Of a stretch of DNA of 64,000 bases, positions 17,833 to 26,266 are shown in pieces. The DNA is taken from positions 186,001-250,000 of the forward strand of contig JACKQC010000002.1 of the NCBI GenBank assembly GCA_024233085.1, in the 5' to 3' direction. How positions within the stretch are numbered: the stretch's first letter is position 1; each line of letters opens with the position of its first letter. Both the position numbers and the translations under genes were made by a program. The notes under the pieces are model-generated. The model worked only from the letters and a program-made list of their open reading frames with translations. It was not told where the DNA came from and made no database searches. Source of the DNA: Akkermansiaceae bacterium. GTDB taxonomy: Bacteria; Verrucomicrobiota; Verrucomicrobiia; Verrucomicrobiales; DEV007.

Positions 17833-18678
17833 ATGGCAAGAAATTGGAACCGCCGAGAAGTTGCCCTCACAGTCAAGGCCTACCTCGATATGTTGGAGGC
17901 GGAGTTGGCGGGACGCCCGATCAACAAGGCGGCAGTTCGGCGCGCCCTACTTCCGAAACTCGACAACCGATCGAATGGTTCCCTTGAGTTTAAGAACTGC
18001 AACATCAGCGCGGCGATGATTTCGATGGGACTTCCCCCGATTGACGGCTACAAACCCCGGTGGAATTACCAGCATGACCTTCTCCACGCTGTGATCGGCG
18101 AATCCCTCCGGTCGCGCCAGGGGCTTTTTGAGACGGTCGAAGAGGCGGTCGAGCGGAGGGCCGAGAAACCGGATGTCTCCGACATCCTTTCAATCTTTGA
18201 CCCGGCCATCCCCGAACGGGGCGAAATCTATGGCTCTCTGCGGGAGACGAAAGAAATGCCTGACGTGGTCCCGCGAAATTATCTGGAACAGGAAACGCGG
18301 AATCGGTCCATCGGCCTGGCGGGGGAGAAATTGGTCCTCGAGTTTGAGAGATCGCGCTTGATTTCACTGAACCGAGAGAAACTCGCCGATCGCATCGAGC
18401 ATGTGTCTATCGGACGGGGTGACGGCGAGGGATTCGACGTTCGTTCCTTCGATGAACACGGAAAGGATCTCTTCATCGAGGTCAAGACGACGCAATTTCG
18501 GAAGGAAGCTCCTTTTTTTATTTCCGCGAACGAAGTAAGATTTTCGGAAAGGAATTCCGATCACTACTCGCTTTACCGGGTGTACGCGTTTACCAAGAAT
18601 CCGAAGCTGTTCATGCTTCCCGGGAATGTCACCAAGCGTTGCCATCTGTCTCCGACGGCTTTTCGCGCCTCTTTTTAG
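17833..18678 (+). CDS. DUF3883 (PD-(D/E)XK nuclease-like) protein
   Basis: 281 residues from the ATG at 17833, chosen because an AAGGA Shine-Dalgarno sequence lies 6 bp upstream; few genes here have one. An upstream in-frame ATG at 17797 lacks it. The C-terminal half has IGLAGEKLVLEFER, then GEGFDVRSFDEHGKDLFIEVKTT, matching the E...D...ExK arrangement of DUF3883/restriction-endonuclease-like domains. The N-terminus (TVKAYLDMLEAELAGRPINKAAVRRALLPKL) resembles the helical domain that precedes DUF3883 in many standalone proteins. It is composition-wise less GC-rich and orphan, with no methylase or helicase beside it. A restriction or defence role is possible but unproven; it may be horizontally acquired. 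Confidence 0.82.
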   Translation: MARNWNRREVALTVKAYLDMLEAELAGRPINKAAVRRALLPKLDNRSNGSLEFKNCNISAAMISMGLPPIDGYKPRWNYQHDLLHAVIGESLRSRQGLFETVEEAVERRAEKPDVSDILSIFDPAIPERGEIYGSLRETKEMPDVVPRNYLEQETRNRSIGLAGEKLVLEFERSRLISLNREKLADRIEHVSIGRGDGEGFDVRSFDEHGKDLFIEVKTTQFRKEAPFFISANEVRFSERNSDHYSLYRVYAFTKNPKLFMLPGNVTKRCHLSPTAFRASF

Positions 18679-18737
18679 AACTGCTCACCGCCGTGTCTTT
18701 CCAGATGTTTCTCAATGGAAATCGCGGACGGAACAAA

Positions 18738-18956
18738 GCTCCGAAGGAGCGCCGGCCTTTAGCCGCGGGGTTTACCCCGTGGATTCACGCACGCCGAATC
18801 GGGCAGCTCCGAAGGAGCGCGGGCCAAGCGCGATCCGCGATCCGCGGCATTCGGCCATAGTCGTCCTCCATCGGGCGCCGCCGCCGCTCCTTCGGAGCTT
18901 TCCCTTTTGCGTGGGCGACTTCCCCGGGGTAAACCCCGGGGCTGATGGCCGGCGCC
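18738..18956. repeat. Composite palindromic repeat between convergent genes
   Basis: Three copies of the 13-bp palindrome GCTCCGAAGGAGC occur: 18738-18750, 18806-18818, and the reverse-oriented form at 18886-18898. Two copies of a second hairpin of the type cggggtttaccccg lie at 18766-18779 and, as a 20-bp near-perfect palindrome, at 18922-18941. The right half is an inverted, diverged copy of the left half, so the whole region can fold into a large cruciform. It fills the gap between the DUF3883 and DUF1080-fusion 3' ends and could act as a bidirectional terminator. Confidence 0.75.
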
Positions 18957-19002
18957 ACTTCGCGGCTGATTCCTTCGACTCCGCCGAAACGCCTTGCCCC
19001 GC

Positions 19003-22000
19003 CTATTTCCCGTAAACCTTGTCCTTCGGATCGCCGGCCGACATCAGATAAGCCAGCAAATCGCGCACCTCGTCGCCGTTCATCGCGTTGATCAGGCCCG
19101 GCGGCATCTGCGAGACGGGAACGGGTTCGACTTTCGCCACGTCGGCGGTTTTCACCGTCGATGGTTCGGCCTTGGCGTCGGGCGGATACACATCGAGCGT
19201 TCCCTCGCGCTCGACCACCAAGCCGGTGAGCGTGTTTCCGTCCTTCAATGTCACCTGCGAGCTGCCGTACTGGTCGCTGATATTCTTGCTGGGCTCGAGG
19301 ATCGACTCCAGCACGTAAGCCGCGTCGAACTTGTTCCGGATGCTCGTCAGGTCCGGCCCGATGTCGCCGCCGAGCCCGGCGAAACGATGGCAGGCCGCGC
19401 AACCGGCGGCGTGAAACAGGCCTCGGCCGTTCTCGAAACTGGCCTCGCGGAATTTTCCGGAATTCGCCACGCGCCCCGCCGTGTCCACCGTCCACACCCG
19501 GCCGGGTCCCTTCGGAGGATGGATGGGAAAATCGGGCACGGGATTGAAATTCTCGCCGGTCACGTCGGCCAGCGCGGCGCGCTCCTCGTTGGTGCAGAAT
19601 CCGAGCGCCTCGTCGCGGGTGTTGGCCAAAAACCCGCCGAAACTCGCCCCGCCCGGGTGTTTCGCCGCCGCGTTGAGAAACTCGAAGTAGCGCCGCCGCT
19701 GGCCGAGCGTCCAGCCCGAGCGCAGATTTCGCAGCATGAAGGCAAACCCGATCTCGCGCGAGGGCGGATAATTGTCGAGCATGGCGCGGATGGTGCCGCC
19801 GTAGCCGGGATTGCGCTCGATCAGCTCCGTCCAGTCGGGAATCTCCGGCGCGCCGCGGCCCTCGATCAGCGCGAGGGTTTTTCCGATCACCGACGGCGCC
19901 TCGAGATAGACGAGCACGCGGACGAGTTCGGTGTTCGCGTCGGCGGACTTCGAAGGCAGGAGCGGATCGAGCTTGGCGACGATCTCTTCGCGCTCGGCGT
20001 CGGTCGGTTTGCCGAGGCGGATGAAATCCAGCGCCCAGGCGCGCAGGTAACCGAGCAGTTGCGATTCGTCGAGCGTGGCCGGATCGAGTTCGAGCAGCGC
20101 CGCGGTCAGTTTTTCGCGATGCTCGGCCGGGTTTCCCTTGCGCGCCAGCGCGACCGCGCCGGTGACGCGGGTTTGCGGATCGTCCGCCGCGAACACGCGG
20201 CCCGCCCATTGCCCGACGGGCTGTGACTCGACCGCCACCCGCGCGGCGTGGCGGAGGAAGCGATCCGGGCTGGCGAGGTGCGGCCACGCCCGGTCGACGG
20301 CGGCCGGGTTTTCCTTTCCGTGGAAGGCCTCCAGCTCGCGGCGCAGTTTTCGCGCCGCGACGACTTCCGCCGGCTCGGCGGCGGGCTTTTCGTCGCCGAG
20401 CGGCCGGTCGTAAGTCACCCGGTAGAGCGCCGACTGCGTCCCGCGCCCGCCGATCGTGAAATACAGCGCGCCGTCGTCGCCGACGATCGCGTCCGTCACC
20501 GGCAGCGGCGCGCCATAGACGAAGGGCTCGCTTTTCCCCACATAACCGGCGCCCCGTGCCTCCAGGTGGATCGCGTAGATCGTCCCGAAGGTCCAGTCGA
20601 GCGCGAAGAGGGCGTCGCGGTATTTCGCCGGAAACTTCGCGCCAACTCCCGCCGCCACGCCCGTCGGCGAGCCGGGTCCGATGTTCACCACCGGCGGCAG
20701 GCTGTCCTCGTAGTAGGGAGGCCACTTGCCCGTCCCGGACCGCCAGCCGTAGTCGGCGCCGCTGACGACCTGGCAGATTCGCGTCGGCCGGTACCAGGGC
20801 ATGCCCATGTCCCACTCCATGTCCGCGTCGTAGGTGAAAAGGTCATCGTTCCGGTTCAGCGCGATGTCGTATTCGTTGCGGAAACCGACGCAGTAAAGCT
20901 CGTGCTTCCTCGTCTCCGGATCGAAGCGCGTCACCCACCCGCCGGGCGCGAGGCGGCCCCGGGCGTGGCCGCGGGCGTCCCACTGGCGCGGCAGCAGCAG
21001 GTCCTCGTCCCAGGTGGTCACGCGCGAGCCGGCCATCGCCTCGTCGGGCGGGAGGTTGGTGTGGTTGCCGGCGTCGACGTAGATCCGACCGCCGTCCTCG
21101 GTCACAATCACGGCGTGATTTCCATGCTCGCCGCCGCCGTTCGACGCGGGCATTTCCTCCGCCTTGTCCAGCCGGCCGTCGCCGTTCGAATCCGTCACCC
21201 GATAGAGCGGTCCGCCGCTGCGATGAAACCACAGCGCGTCGAAGGCCCAGACCATGCCGTGGGCGCCGCTGATCTCGGCGGGCATCTTCTCGACCGTCAC
21301 TTTCGGTCCCGAGGCGCTCTCGGCGACCGAAACGCGGTACAGCCCCTTGTCGCCCTGGTCGGAGGCCAGAAGACGGCCCTGGCCATCCTTCGTCAGCGAA
21401 ACCCACGAGCCCTGCTCGTCTTTCGGCACCGCGTGGAGCAGCTCGACCTTGAAGCCCTCCGCCGCCGTGATGTCCCCCGGCTCGAGCGGAGACTCCTTCG
21501 CCGGCGCCCCGCCGCCCGGTGTCCGTTTCCCGGCGACACCCCACGGTCCGACGCCGAATTTCCCGAAATTCTTCAGCTTCGTCGTCCAGCCCGAGTCGTC
21601 AAAGGCCGCCGTCTTCCAGCCCTCGGCCTCGGCGGGCGAAGTCTTCCACGTCTCGTCGGTCAGAACGATTCCCGGCTCGGGCGCGACGCCGTCGATCGCC
21701 AGTTTCAGGACAAAAGCCGCCACGCCGCCGCGATTCTGACACCGGGCGGCGACGACGTTCCGGCCCGGTTTCAGAAGCGCGGCGACATCGTCGCGCAGGA
21801 TGGGATTGCCCCAGTCCGGCGCCTCCCCAACCCGCTCGCCATTGATCCAGAGTTCGAGAAAGTTGTCGCAGGTCGCGTAGAGCGCCGCCTTCGCGATCTT
21901 CGACGGCGCGTCAAAGGTCTTGCGGAAAAAAAGCGGCTCGTTGTCCGTCTTGTCCGCGCGCCAAATCCACGACGGCGGCGGATCGGCCGAGGCCATCTCG

Positions 22001-22800
22001 TAAATCGCGGCGGTTCCCGAGGCCGGTTCCATCGCCGCCTTCGGCCGAACCGAGGCCTGGCTGTCGAGCGTCTTTTGCAGCACCGCTTTCCCGGTGTCGC
22101 CCGACAGTTGGCGCAGCTTCAGATCCTTGAATTCGACCCGCATCGGCGGACCGGCGTGAAGCTGGAGGCCGAGCACGCCCTTCGCGAGTTTCTCGGGATG
22201 CTCGTCCGTGACATCCGCGGTGACGACTCCGTTGACGAGATGGATCAGCCGGTTGCCGACCGCGACGATGCGCAGCTCGTTCCATTCCCACTCGGCGAGC
22301 GTGGCGCCGTCGCCGACCTGACCGACAACCTTGACCGACCCATCGGCGGCGATCTCGACCCGCTGGCCGCGCTGGGCGATGATGCCGCGCTTGCCCATCT
22401 TTTCGCCGTAGAGCATGCCGAAATACTCCGGCTTCGGGTGCAGATCGGCCTGGTAGCCGGCCAGCACGAATTTTTCCGCGTCCACGGTGCCGCTGCGATA
22501 CTGCACGCCGGAGTTGTTTCCTTTAAATCTCACCTGGCAGACGAACTCGAAGTCCGCCACCTCCCCGCCCTGCCAGACGAGGAAAGTGTTGCCCGAAGTC
22601 GGTTTTTCGGCCGTGGTCTCGCCGACGATGACGCCGTCCGACACCGACCAGAAATCGAGCCCCTTCCAACCGTCGAGGCTCCCGCCGTCGAACAGCGACT
22701 GAAACTCGCCCGCGCCATCCTGCGCCGCGGCGAAGGGTCCGGAAAAGGTCGCCACCACCGCGGCGGCGAAGGAAAAAAGAAGCGGAATGTTTTTCTTCAT
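19003..22800 (-). CDS. DUF1080 / beta-propeller dehydrogenase / PVC-type cytochrome fusion
   Basis: 1265 residues from the ATG at 22800, which opens a signal peptide (MKKNIPLLFSFAAAVVATFS). Domains in order: DUF1080/3-keto-glycoside hydrolase-like lectin fold at about 30-240 (FQSLFDGGSLDGWKGLDFWS, NNSGVQYRSG); a jelly-roll segment at about 300-420; a PVC-type membrane-bound dehydrogenase propeller at about 460-820 (GSWVSLTKDGQGRLLASDQ, GGEHGNHAVIV, GFRNEYDIALN, GADYGWRSGTGKWPPY); HEAT-like helices; and a C-terminal haem-binding domain with GCAACH (Cys 1134, Cys 1137, His 1138) followed by GGDIGPDLTSI. Such proteins probably oxidise sugars in the periplasm; the substrate is unknown. It is a single-gene unit preceded by a 429-bp regulatory region. 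Confidence 0.88.
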   Translation of the reverse strand: MKKNIPLLFSFAAAVVATFSGPFAAAQDGAGEFQSLFDGGSLDGWKGLDFWSVSDGVIVGETTAEKPTSGNTFLVWQGGEVADFEFVCQVRFKGNNSGVQYRSGTVDAEKFVLAGYQADLHPKPEYFGMLYGEKMGKRGIIAQRGQRVEIAADGSVKVVGQVGDGATLAEWEWNELRIVAVGNRLIHLVNGVVTADVTDEHPEKLAKGVLGLQLHAGPPMRVEFKDLKLRQLSGDTGKAVLQKTLDSQASVRPKAAMEPASGTAAIYEMASADPPPSWIWRADKTDNEPLFFRKTFDAPSKIAKAALYATCDNFLELWINGERVGEAPDWGNPILRDDVAALLKPGRNVVAARCQNRGGVAAFVLKLAIDGVAPEPGIVLTDETWKTSPAEAEGWKTAAFDDSGWTTKLKNFGKFGVGPWGVAGKRTPGGGAPAKESPLEPGDITAAEGFKVELLHAVPKDEQGSWVSLTKDGQGRLLASDQGDKGLYRVSVAESASGPKVTVEKMPAEISGAHGMVWAFDALWFHRSGGPLYRVTDSNGDGRLDKAEEMPASNGGGEHGNHAVIVTEDGGRIYVDAGNHTNLPPDEAMAGSRVTTWDEDLLLPRQWDARGHARGRLAPGGWVTRFDPETRKHELYCVGFRNEYDIALNRNDDLFTYDADMEWDMGMPWYRPTRICQVVSGADYGWRSGTGKWPPYYEDSLPPVVNIGPGSPTGVAAGVGAKFPAKYRDALFALDWTFGTIYAIHLEARGAGYVGKSEPFVYGAPLPVTDAIVGDDGALYFTIGGRGTQSALYRVTYDRPLGDEKPAAEPAEVVAARKLRRELEAFHGKENPAAVDRAWPHLASPDRFLRHAARVAVESQPVGQWAGRVFAADDPQTRVTGAVALARKGNPAEHREKLTAALLELDPATLDESQLLGYLRAWALDFIRLGKPTDAEREEIVAKLDPLLPSKSADANTELVRVLVYLEAPSVIGKTLALIEGRGAPEIPDWTELIERNPGYGGTIRAMLDNYPPSREIGFAFMLRNLRSGWTLGQRRRYFEFLNAAAKHPGGASFGGFLANTRDEALGFCTNEERAALADVTGENFNPVPDFPIHPPKGPGRVWTVDTAGRVANSGKFREASFENGRGLFHAAGCAACHRFAGLGGDIGPDLTSIRNKFDAAYVLESILEPSKNISDQYGSSQVTLKDGNTLTGLVVEREGTLDVYPPDAKAEPSTVKTADVAKVEPVPVSQMPPGLINAMNGDEVRDLLAYLMSAGDPKDKVYGK

Positions 22801-23229
22801 GCGGCGCGCAGTCTGGCGGATTCGTCGCGCCGAATCCAGTCCGCAAACTCGTACGGTTTGGGCAGAGCCGTGGCGAAGCGGAGACGGCCGTATGCAATTC
22901 ACAGAACCATTTCGATCCACTAACAATTATAAATTACCGTTTTGCGGTCTTCGGGCCGTATTTTGGAGAAACCCGGGAAGTCAATGAAAGTGGCGGACGC
23001 GATCCGTGGCATGGCCATCCTGGCCATGTTTTCGCGGAGGAGGCGTTGCTTCTGAAAGCCCGCCGTCCAATCGCCCTTGGCGCGCCGCCGCCCGATTCGC
23101 GGCGGAGTTGCCCCGCCAAATTGACCGCCACTTTCATTCGCAACCCACAATCCGGCGGTTCGACGGCCCGTCTAAAAAATTTCGTCAAATTCCTGTCAAT
23201 CCTGTCAAAATACGCGACCCAAAAATCGG
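22801..23229. other. Divergent intergenic region, possible promoters
   Basis: 429 bp between the DUF1080 fusion (minus) and the FAD oxidoreductase (plus). An AT-rich core at about 22918-22945 contains TATAAT on the minus strand (22926-22931), a plausible -10 box for the fusion gene with a leader of about 120 nt; no good -35 is seen. Near the other end, 23190-23213 carries the short direct repeat cctgtcaatcctgtcaaaat within an A/T-rich stretch. No gene was found here. Confidence 0.5.
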
Positions 23230-24306
23230 ATGCGCATTGACACTCTCATCGTCGGCCAGGGGCTGGCCGGTTCGCAGCTCGCGTGGGAACTCCTCGCGCG
23301 CGGCGAGCGCGTGCTGGTGGTCGATCGCGACGAGCCCTTCACTTCGTCGAAGGTCGCCGCCGGCATTGTGACGCCCGTCACGGGACAGCGGCTGGTGACG
23401 ACGTGGCGTTTCCCGGAATTTTGGGAAACCGCGGGCGCTTTCTATCGCCGGATCGAAGCCGAAACCGGCGCCCGTTTTTTCCACCCTACGCCCATCGCGC
23501 GCCTGCTGGCGAACCCCACCGAGGCCGGGCGCTGGGAGACCCGGATGAATGCCGAGACCTCCGGTTACCCGCCCCACACCGCCGGGCTCGACATCGACTC
23601 CGGCCTTTTTCGGAACGACCACGGCGGATTCGAGATGCCCGAGGCCGGCTGGCTCGATACCCGCGTCTTTCTCGAGGCCACCCGCCAGCACCTGCTCGAG
23701 CGCGCCGCCTACGCCATCGCCGATCTGCACGCCGAGGAGGTCGCCGTCGCCGGCGACGCCGTGCGGTGGAAGAGCATCATCGCCAATCGGGCCGTCTTTT
23801 GCACCGGCTGGGAGGGAAACCGCAACCGCTTCTTCGACTGGGTCGCGTTTCGCAACGCCCGCGGCCAGATTCTCGACCTCGAATGCGACGCCCTCGCCGT
23901 CTCCGGCGAGCGGCGCATCCTCAACCGCGCCGGCTGGCTGCTGCCGCTGGGAAACGGCCAGGCCCGCGCCGGCGCCACCTACGAGTGGGACTTCGACGAG
24001 GCGCGCGCCACCGAACCCGACCGCGCCGGCCGCTCCGAAGTCGAGGCCAAGGTGACCGCGATGTTCGTCCCCGACACCGGATTCCGCGTCACCGGCCACC
24101 GGGCGGCGGTGCGTCCCATCATTCGCGAAAGCCGCGCCGTCGCCGGCGTGCATCCCGCCGCGGAACTGCACGGCCGGATCGCCTTCTTCAACGGGCTGGG
24201 ATCGAAGGGCGTGCTGAACGGCCCCTTTTTCGCGTCCCAGCTCGCCGGGCATCTCGTCCGCCACGAACCCATCGACGAGGAGGTCGACCTGCGGCGAAAC
24301 CGGTGA
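23230..24306 (+). CDS. FAD-dependent oxidoreductase resembling the MnmC oxidase domain
   Basis: 358 residues. N-terminal Rossmann motif VGQGLAGS (residues 8-15) and VLVVDRDEP define a DAO/glycine-oxidase fold. The C-terminal region VTGHRAAVRPI...FFNGLGSKGVLNGPFFASQLAGHL, ending in HEPIDEEVDLRRNR, resembles the end of the MnmC oxidoreductase domain (GxRCATRDHLP, ALGSRGL, EPIP, NPNR). That domain removes the carboxymethyl group from cmnm5U34 in tRNA to give nm5U34. The next gene encodes MnmM, which methylates the product, and the two overlap (GTGA). This context is the main reason for the specific call. Otherwise it is a generic FAD oxidoreductase. Confidence 0.85.
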   Translation: MRIDTLIVGQGLAGSQLAWELLARGERVLVVDRDEPFTSSKVAAGIVTPVTGQRLVTTWRFPEFWETAGAFYRRIEAETGARFFHPTPIARLLANPTEAGRWETRMNAETSGYPPHTAGLDIDSGLFRNDHGGFEMPEAGWLDTRVFLEATRQHLLERAAYAIADLHAEEVAVAGDAVRWKSIIANRAVFCTGWEGNRNRFFDWVAFRNARGQILDLECDALAVSGERRILNRAGWLLPLGNGQARAGATYEWDFDEARATEPDRAGRSEVEAKVTAMFVPDTGFRVTGHRAAVRPIIRESRAVAGVHPAAELHGRIAFFNGLGSKGVLNGPFFASQLAGHLVRHEPIDEEVDLRRNR

Positions 24307-24935
24307 AAACGCCGCCCCAGCCCCGTCTCCCGCGAGCCACCGAACGGGCTCACGATCTTGTGCGTTCCCGCCTCCGACCCGGCGACACCGCCCTCGACGC
24401 GACCGTCGGGAACGGGCACGACACCCTTTTCCTCGCCGCTCTGGTGGGGGAAACCGGGCGCGTCATCGGTTTCGACATTCAGACGGAGGCCATCGACGCC
24501 ACCCGCCGCCGTCTCGAAGAGGCCGGGCTCGGCGCGCGGGTCGCGCTGCATTGGCGAAGCCACGATTCGCTCGCAGAAGTCTTGGTACCCGACCGGAAAG
24601 TCCACGTCGCGATGTTCAATCTCGGCTACCTCCCCGGCGGCGACAAAACCGTCATCACCCGGCCGGAGACGACGATCCACGCCCTGACCGAAATCCTCGA
24701 CCGCCTCGCGGACGGCGGCCTGGTCACGGTGGTCGTGTATCCCGGCCATCCCGGCGGCGACGCGGAGGCGCGGGCCGTCGTCGAATTCGCCGGGTCGCTG
24801 GATCGCGGGATTTTCACGATCGTTTGTCCCGACGCGTTGGACCCGGCGGATCATCGGCCCTTTCTGGTCGTGATCGAGCGGCGCGAGTCGGTTTCGCCGC
24901 GAAAAGGCGCAAAAGACCGCAAAAATTCGCACTGA
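24303..24935 (+). CDS. mnmM: tRNA nm5(s2)U34 methyltransferase MnmM (YtqB family)
   Basis: 210 residues from a GTG that overlaps the previous stop by 4 bp. It is a class I SAM-dependent methyltransferase: motif I is LDATVGNGHDT (31-41), followed by GRVIGFDIQ. The family hallmark FNLGYLPGGDK and the later LVTVVVYPGHPGG are typical of the YtqB/rRNA-methylase-like family (PF06962), whose B. subtilis member converts nm5(s2)U to mnm5(s2)U at tRNA position 34. The C-terminal tail SVSPRKGAKDRKNSH is basic and extends beyond the family core. The TGA stop shares its GA with the first bases of REP-like locus E, which carries the IS insertion. Confidence 0.88.
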   Translation: MKTPPQPRLPRATERAHDLVRSRLRPGDTALDATVGNGHDTLFLAALVGETGRVIGFDIQTEAIDATRRRLEEAGLGARVALHWRSHDSLAEVLVPDRKVHVAMFNLGYLPGGDKTVITRPETTIHALTEILDRLADGGLVTVVVYPGHPGGDAEARAVVEFAGSLDRGIFTIVCPDALDPADHRPFLVVIERRESVSPRKGAKDRKNSH

Positions 24936-24959
24936 CTTAACAGGGTTAGGTCAGGGACC
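24934..24959. repeat. REP-like inverted pair, locus E, left part (interrupted by IS)
   Basis: AGG unit gacttaacagggttaggtc at 24934-24952, the 3-bp spacer agg, then GACC (24956-24959), which matches the start of a second unit before the IS begins. The unit starts with the GA of the mnmM stop codon. The right part is at 26267-26292. Confidence 0.85.
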
Positions 24960-26266
24960 AGTAGTGTCCAGTTAAGGAGACGGCTCGGTTCTTCTGATCC
25001 TTGTTTGACGGGAGTCAGCGGCGCGATGCAGTTGTGACGCAGTTGGACGCGGGTTGGCCGGCGGACCGGTCTTGTTGAGACTGGGGCATGAACGAAGGCC
25101 GCCTGATCTTCTCCCAGATAACCGACACCGTCCACCGCCAACAGTTCGATCGCTGCGTCCGTCTCCACCCGATGCCTCGTGCCAGCAGGGGCATGAGCGC
25201 CCGCGACCAGTTCCTCGCGATGGTGTTCGCCCAGATCACGTTCCGCGAGAGCCTGCGCGACATCGAGGCCTGTCTCCGCGGCAGCAGACATCTCCACGCG
25301 ATGGGCATCCGGGGCGAGATCACCCGCACCAACCTCGCCTACGCGAACCTCCACCGGGACTGGCGCGTCTACGAGGCGCTCGCTCAGATCCTCGTCGCCA
25401 AGGCTCGCCGCTTGCATCTTGGCGATGCCAACGGTCTGGAGATCGAGGAGATGGTCTACGTGGTGGATTCCACCTCCATCGACCTGTGCGTCACGCTCTA
25501 TCCGTGGGCGACCTTCAAGCGGACCAACGGAGCCGTCAAGATGCACACGCAGATGGAGCTGACCGGCTCCATCCCCGTGTTCGTCCGCGTCACCACGGGC
25601 AGCGTCGCCGACGTGGATTTTCTCGACCGCATCTTCTATGAGGCGGGTTGCCTCTACGTCTTCGATCGAGGGTATCTGGACTTCCGCCGGCTCCGGCGCA
25701 TCGCGCTGGCGGGCGCTTGGTTCGTGATCCGGCCCAAGAGCAACACCCGCTTCTCGGTGGTCGGGTCGCGCCCGGTGGACAAGACCACCGGACTGAGATG
25801 TGATCAGACCATCCGGTTGAGTTCCGCGCAGGGCCGGAGGGACTACCCCGAGAGATTGCGCCGCGTCGTTTACGTCGATCCGGACACCGGCAAGCGGCTC
25901 GCTTTCCTGACCAACCACTTTGGACTTCCGGCGCTGGCGATCGCGAAGATCTACAAGAACCGCTGGCGGATCGAACTATTCTTCAAGTGGATCAAGCAGA
26001 ACCTGCGGATCAAGGCGTTCTATGGCACCAGCGAAAACGCGGTCCGCACCCAGATATGGATCGCGGTGAGCGTCTATCTGATGGTGGCCATTCTCAACAA
26101 GGAACTGGGAACCGGCGAAAAACTCAGCCGAATCCTGCAAGTTCTGAGCGTCAACGTATTCCAAAAACTCGCTCTGCGTGAACTACTTACGAAATGCGCC
26201 CCGAAAAACCCCGCCGACCTGGATTTCAACCAGTTGATGTTCAATGGGTTTTAACTGGACACTACT
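24960..26266 (+). mobile_element. IS4-family insertion sequence inside a REP-like element
   Basis: About 1.3 kb bounded by perfect 16-bp terminal inverted repeats agtagtgtccagttaa (24960-24975; 26251-26266). It contains one transposase gene. The outside sequences are GGTCAGGGACC (24949-24959) and GGTCGGTGACC (26267-26277), an 11-bp direct repeat with two differences, both in the central three bases. That length fits the 10-13-bp target duplications common in the IS4 family. The target is exactly the centre of a REP-like inverted pair (end of unit one, 3-bp spacer, start of unit two). If the flanking GACC/GGTC are counted instead as IS ends, the inverted repeat is 20 bp. Confidence 0.9.
25088..26254 (+). 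CDS. IS4-family DDE transposase
   Basis: 388 residues, apparently intact. The N-terminal region (SQITDTVHRQQFDRCV, then MSARDQFLAMVFAQITFRESLRDIEACL) is the DUF4372-type domain found at the start of IS4-family enzymes. Catalytic candidates are Asp127 (VVDSTSID), Asp193 (VFDRGYLDF) and Glu296. The last lies in the YREK signature Y289-x2-R292-x3-E296-x6-K303 (YKNRWRIELFFKWIK). The TAA stop lies inside the right inverted repeat, so the gene fills the element with a 112-bp left leader. No frameshift or internal stop is seen, so it may be active. Confidence 0.93.
   Translation: MNEGRLIFSQITDTVHRQQFDRCVRLHPMPRASRGMSARDQFLAMVFAQITFRESLRDIEACLRGSRHLHAMGIRGEITRTNLAYANLHRDWRVYEALAQILVAKARRLHLGDANGLEIEEMVYVVDSTSIDLCVTLYPWATFKRTNGAVKMHTQMELTGSIPVFVRVTTGSVADVDFLDRIFYEAGCLYVFDRGYLDFRRLRRIALAGAWFVIRPKSNTRFSVVGSRPVDKTTGLRCDQTIRLSSAQGRRDYPERLRRVVYVDPDTGKRLAFLTNHFGLPALAIAKIYKNRWRIELFFKWIKQNLRIKAFYGTSENAVRTQIWIAVSVYLMVAILNKELGTGEKLSRILQVLSVNVFQKLALRELLTKCAPKNPADLDFNQLMFNGF

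Noticed and set aside
20248..22923. 891-codon plus-strand open frame opposite the DUF1080 fusion
   Set aside because: The minus strand has signal peptide, domains and CxxCH; the plus frame has none.
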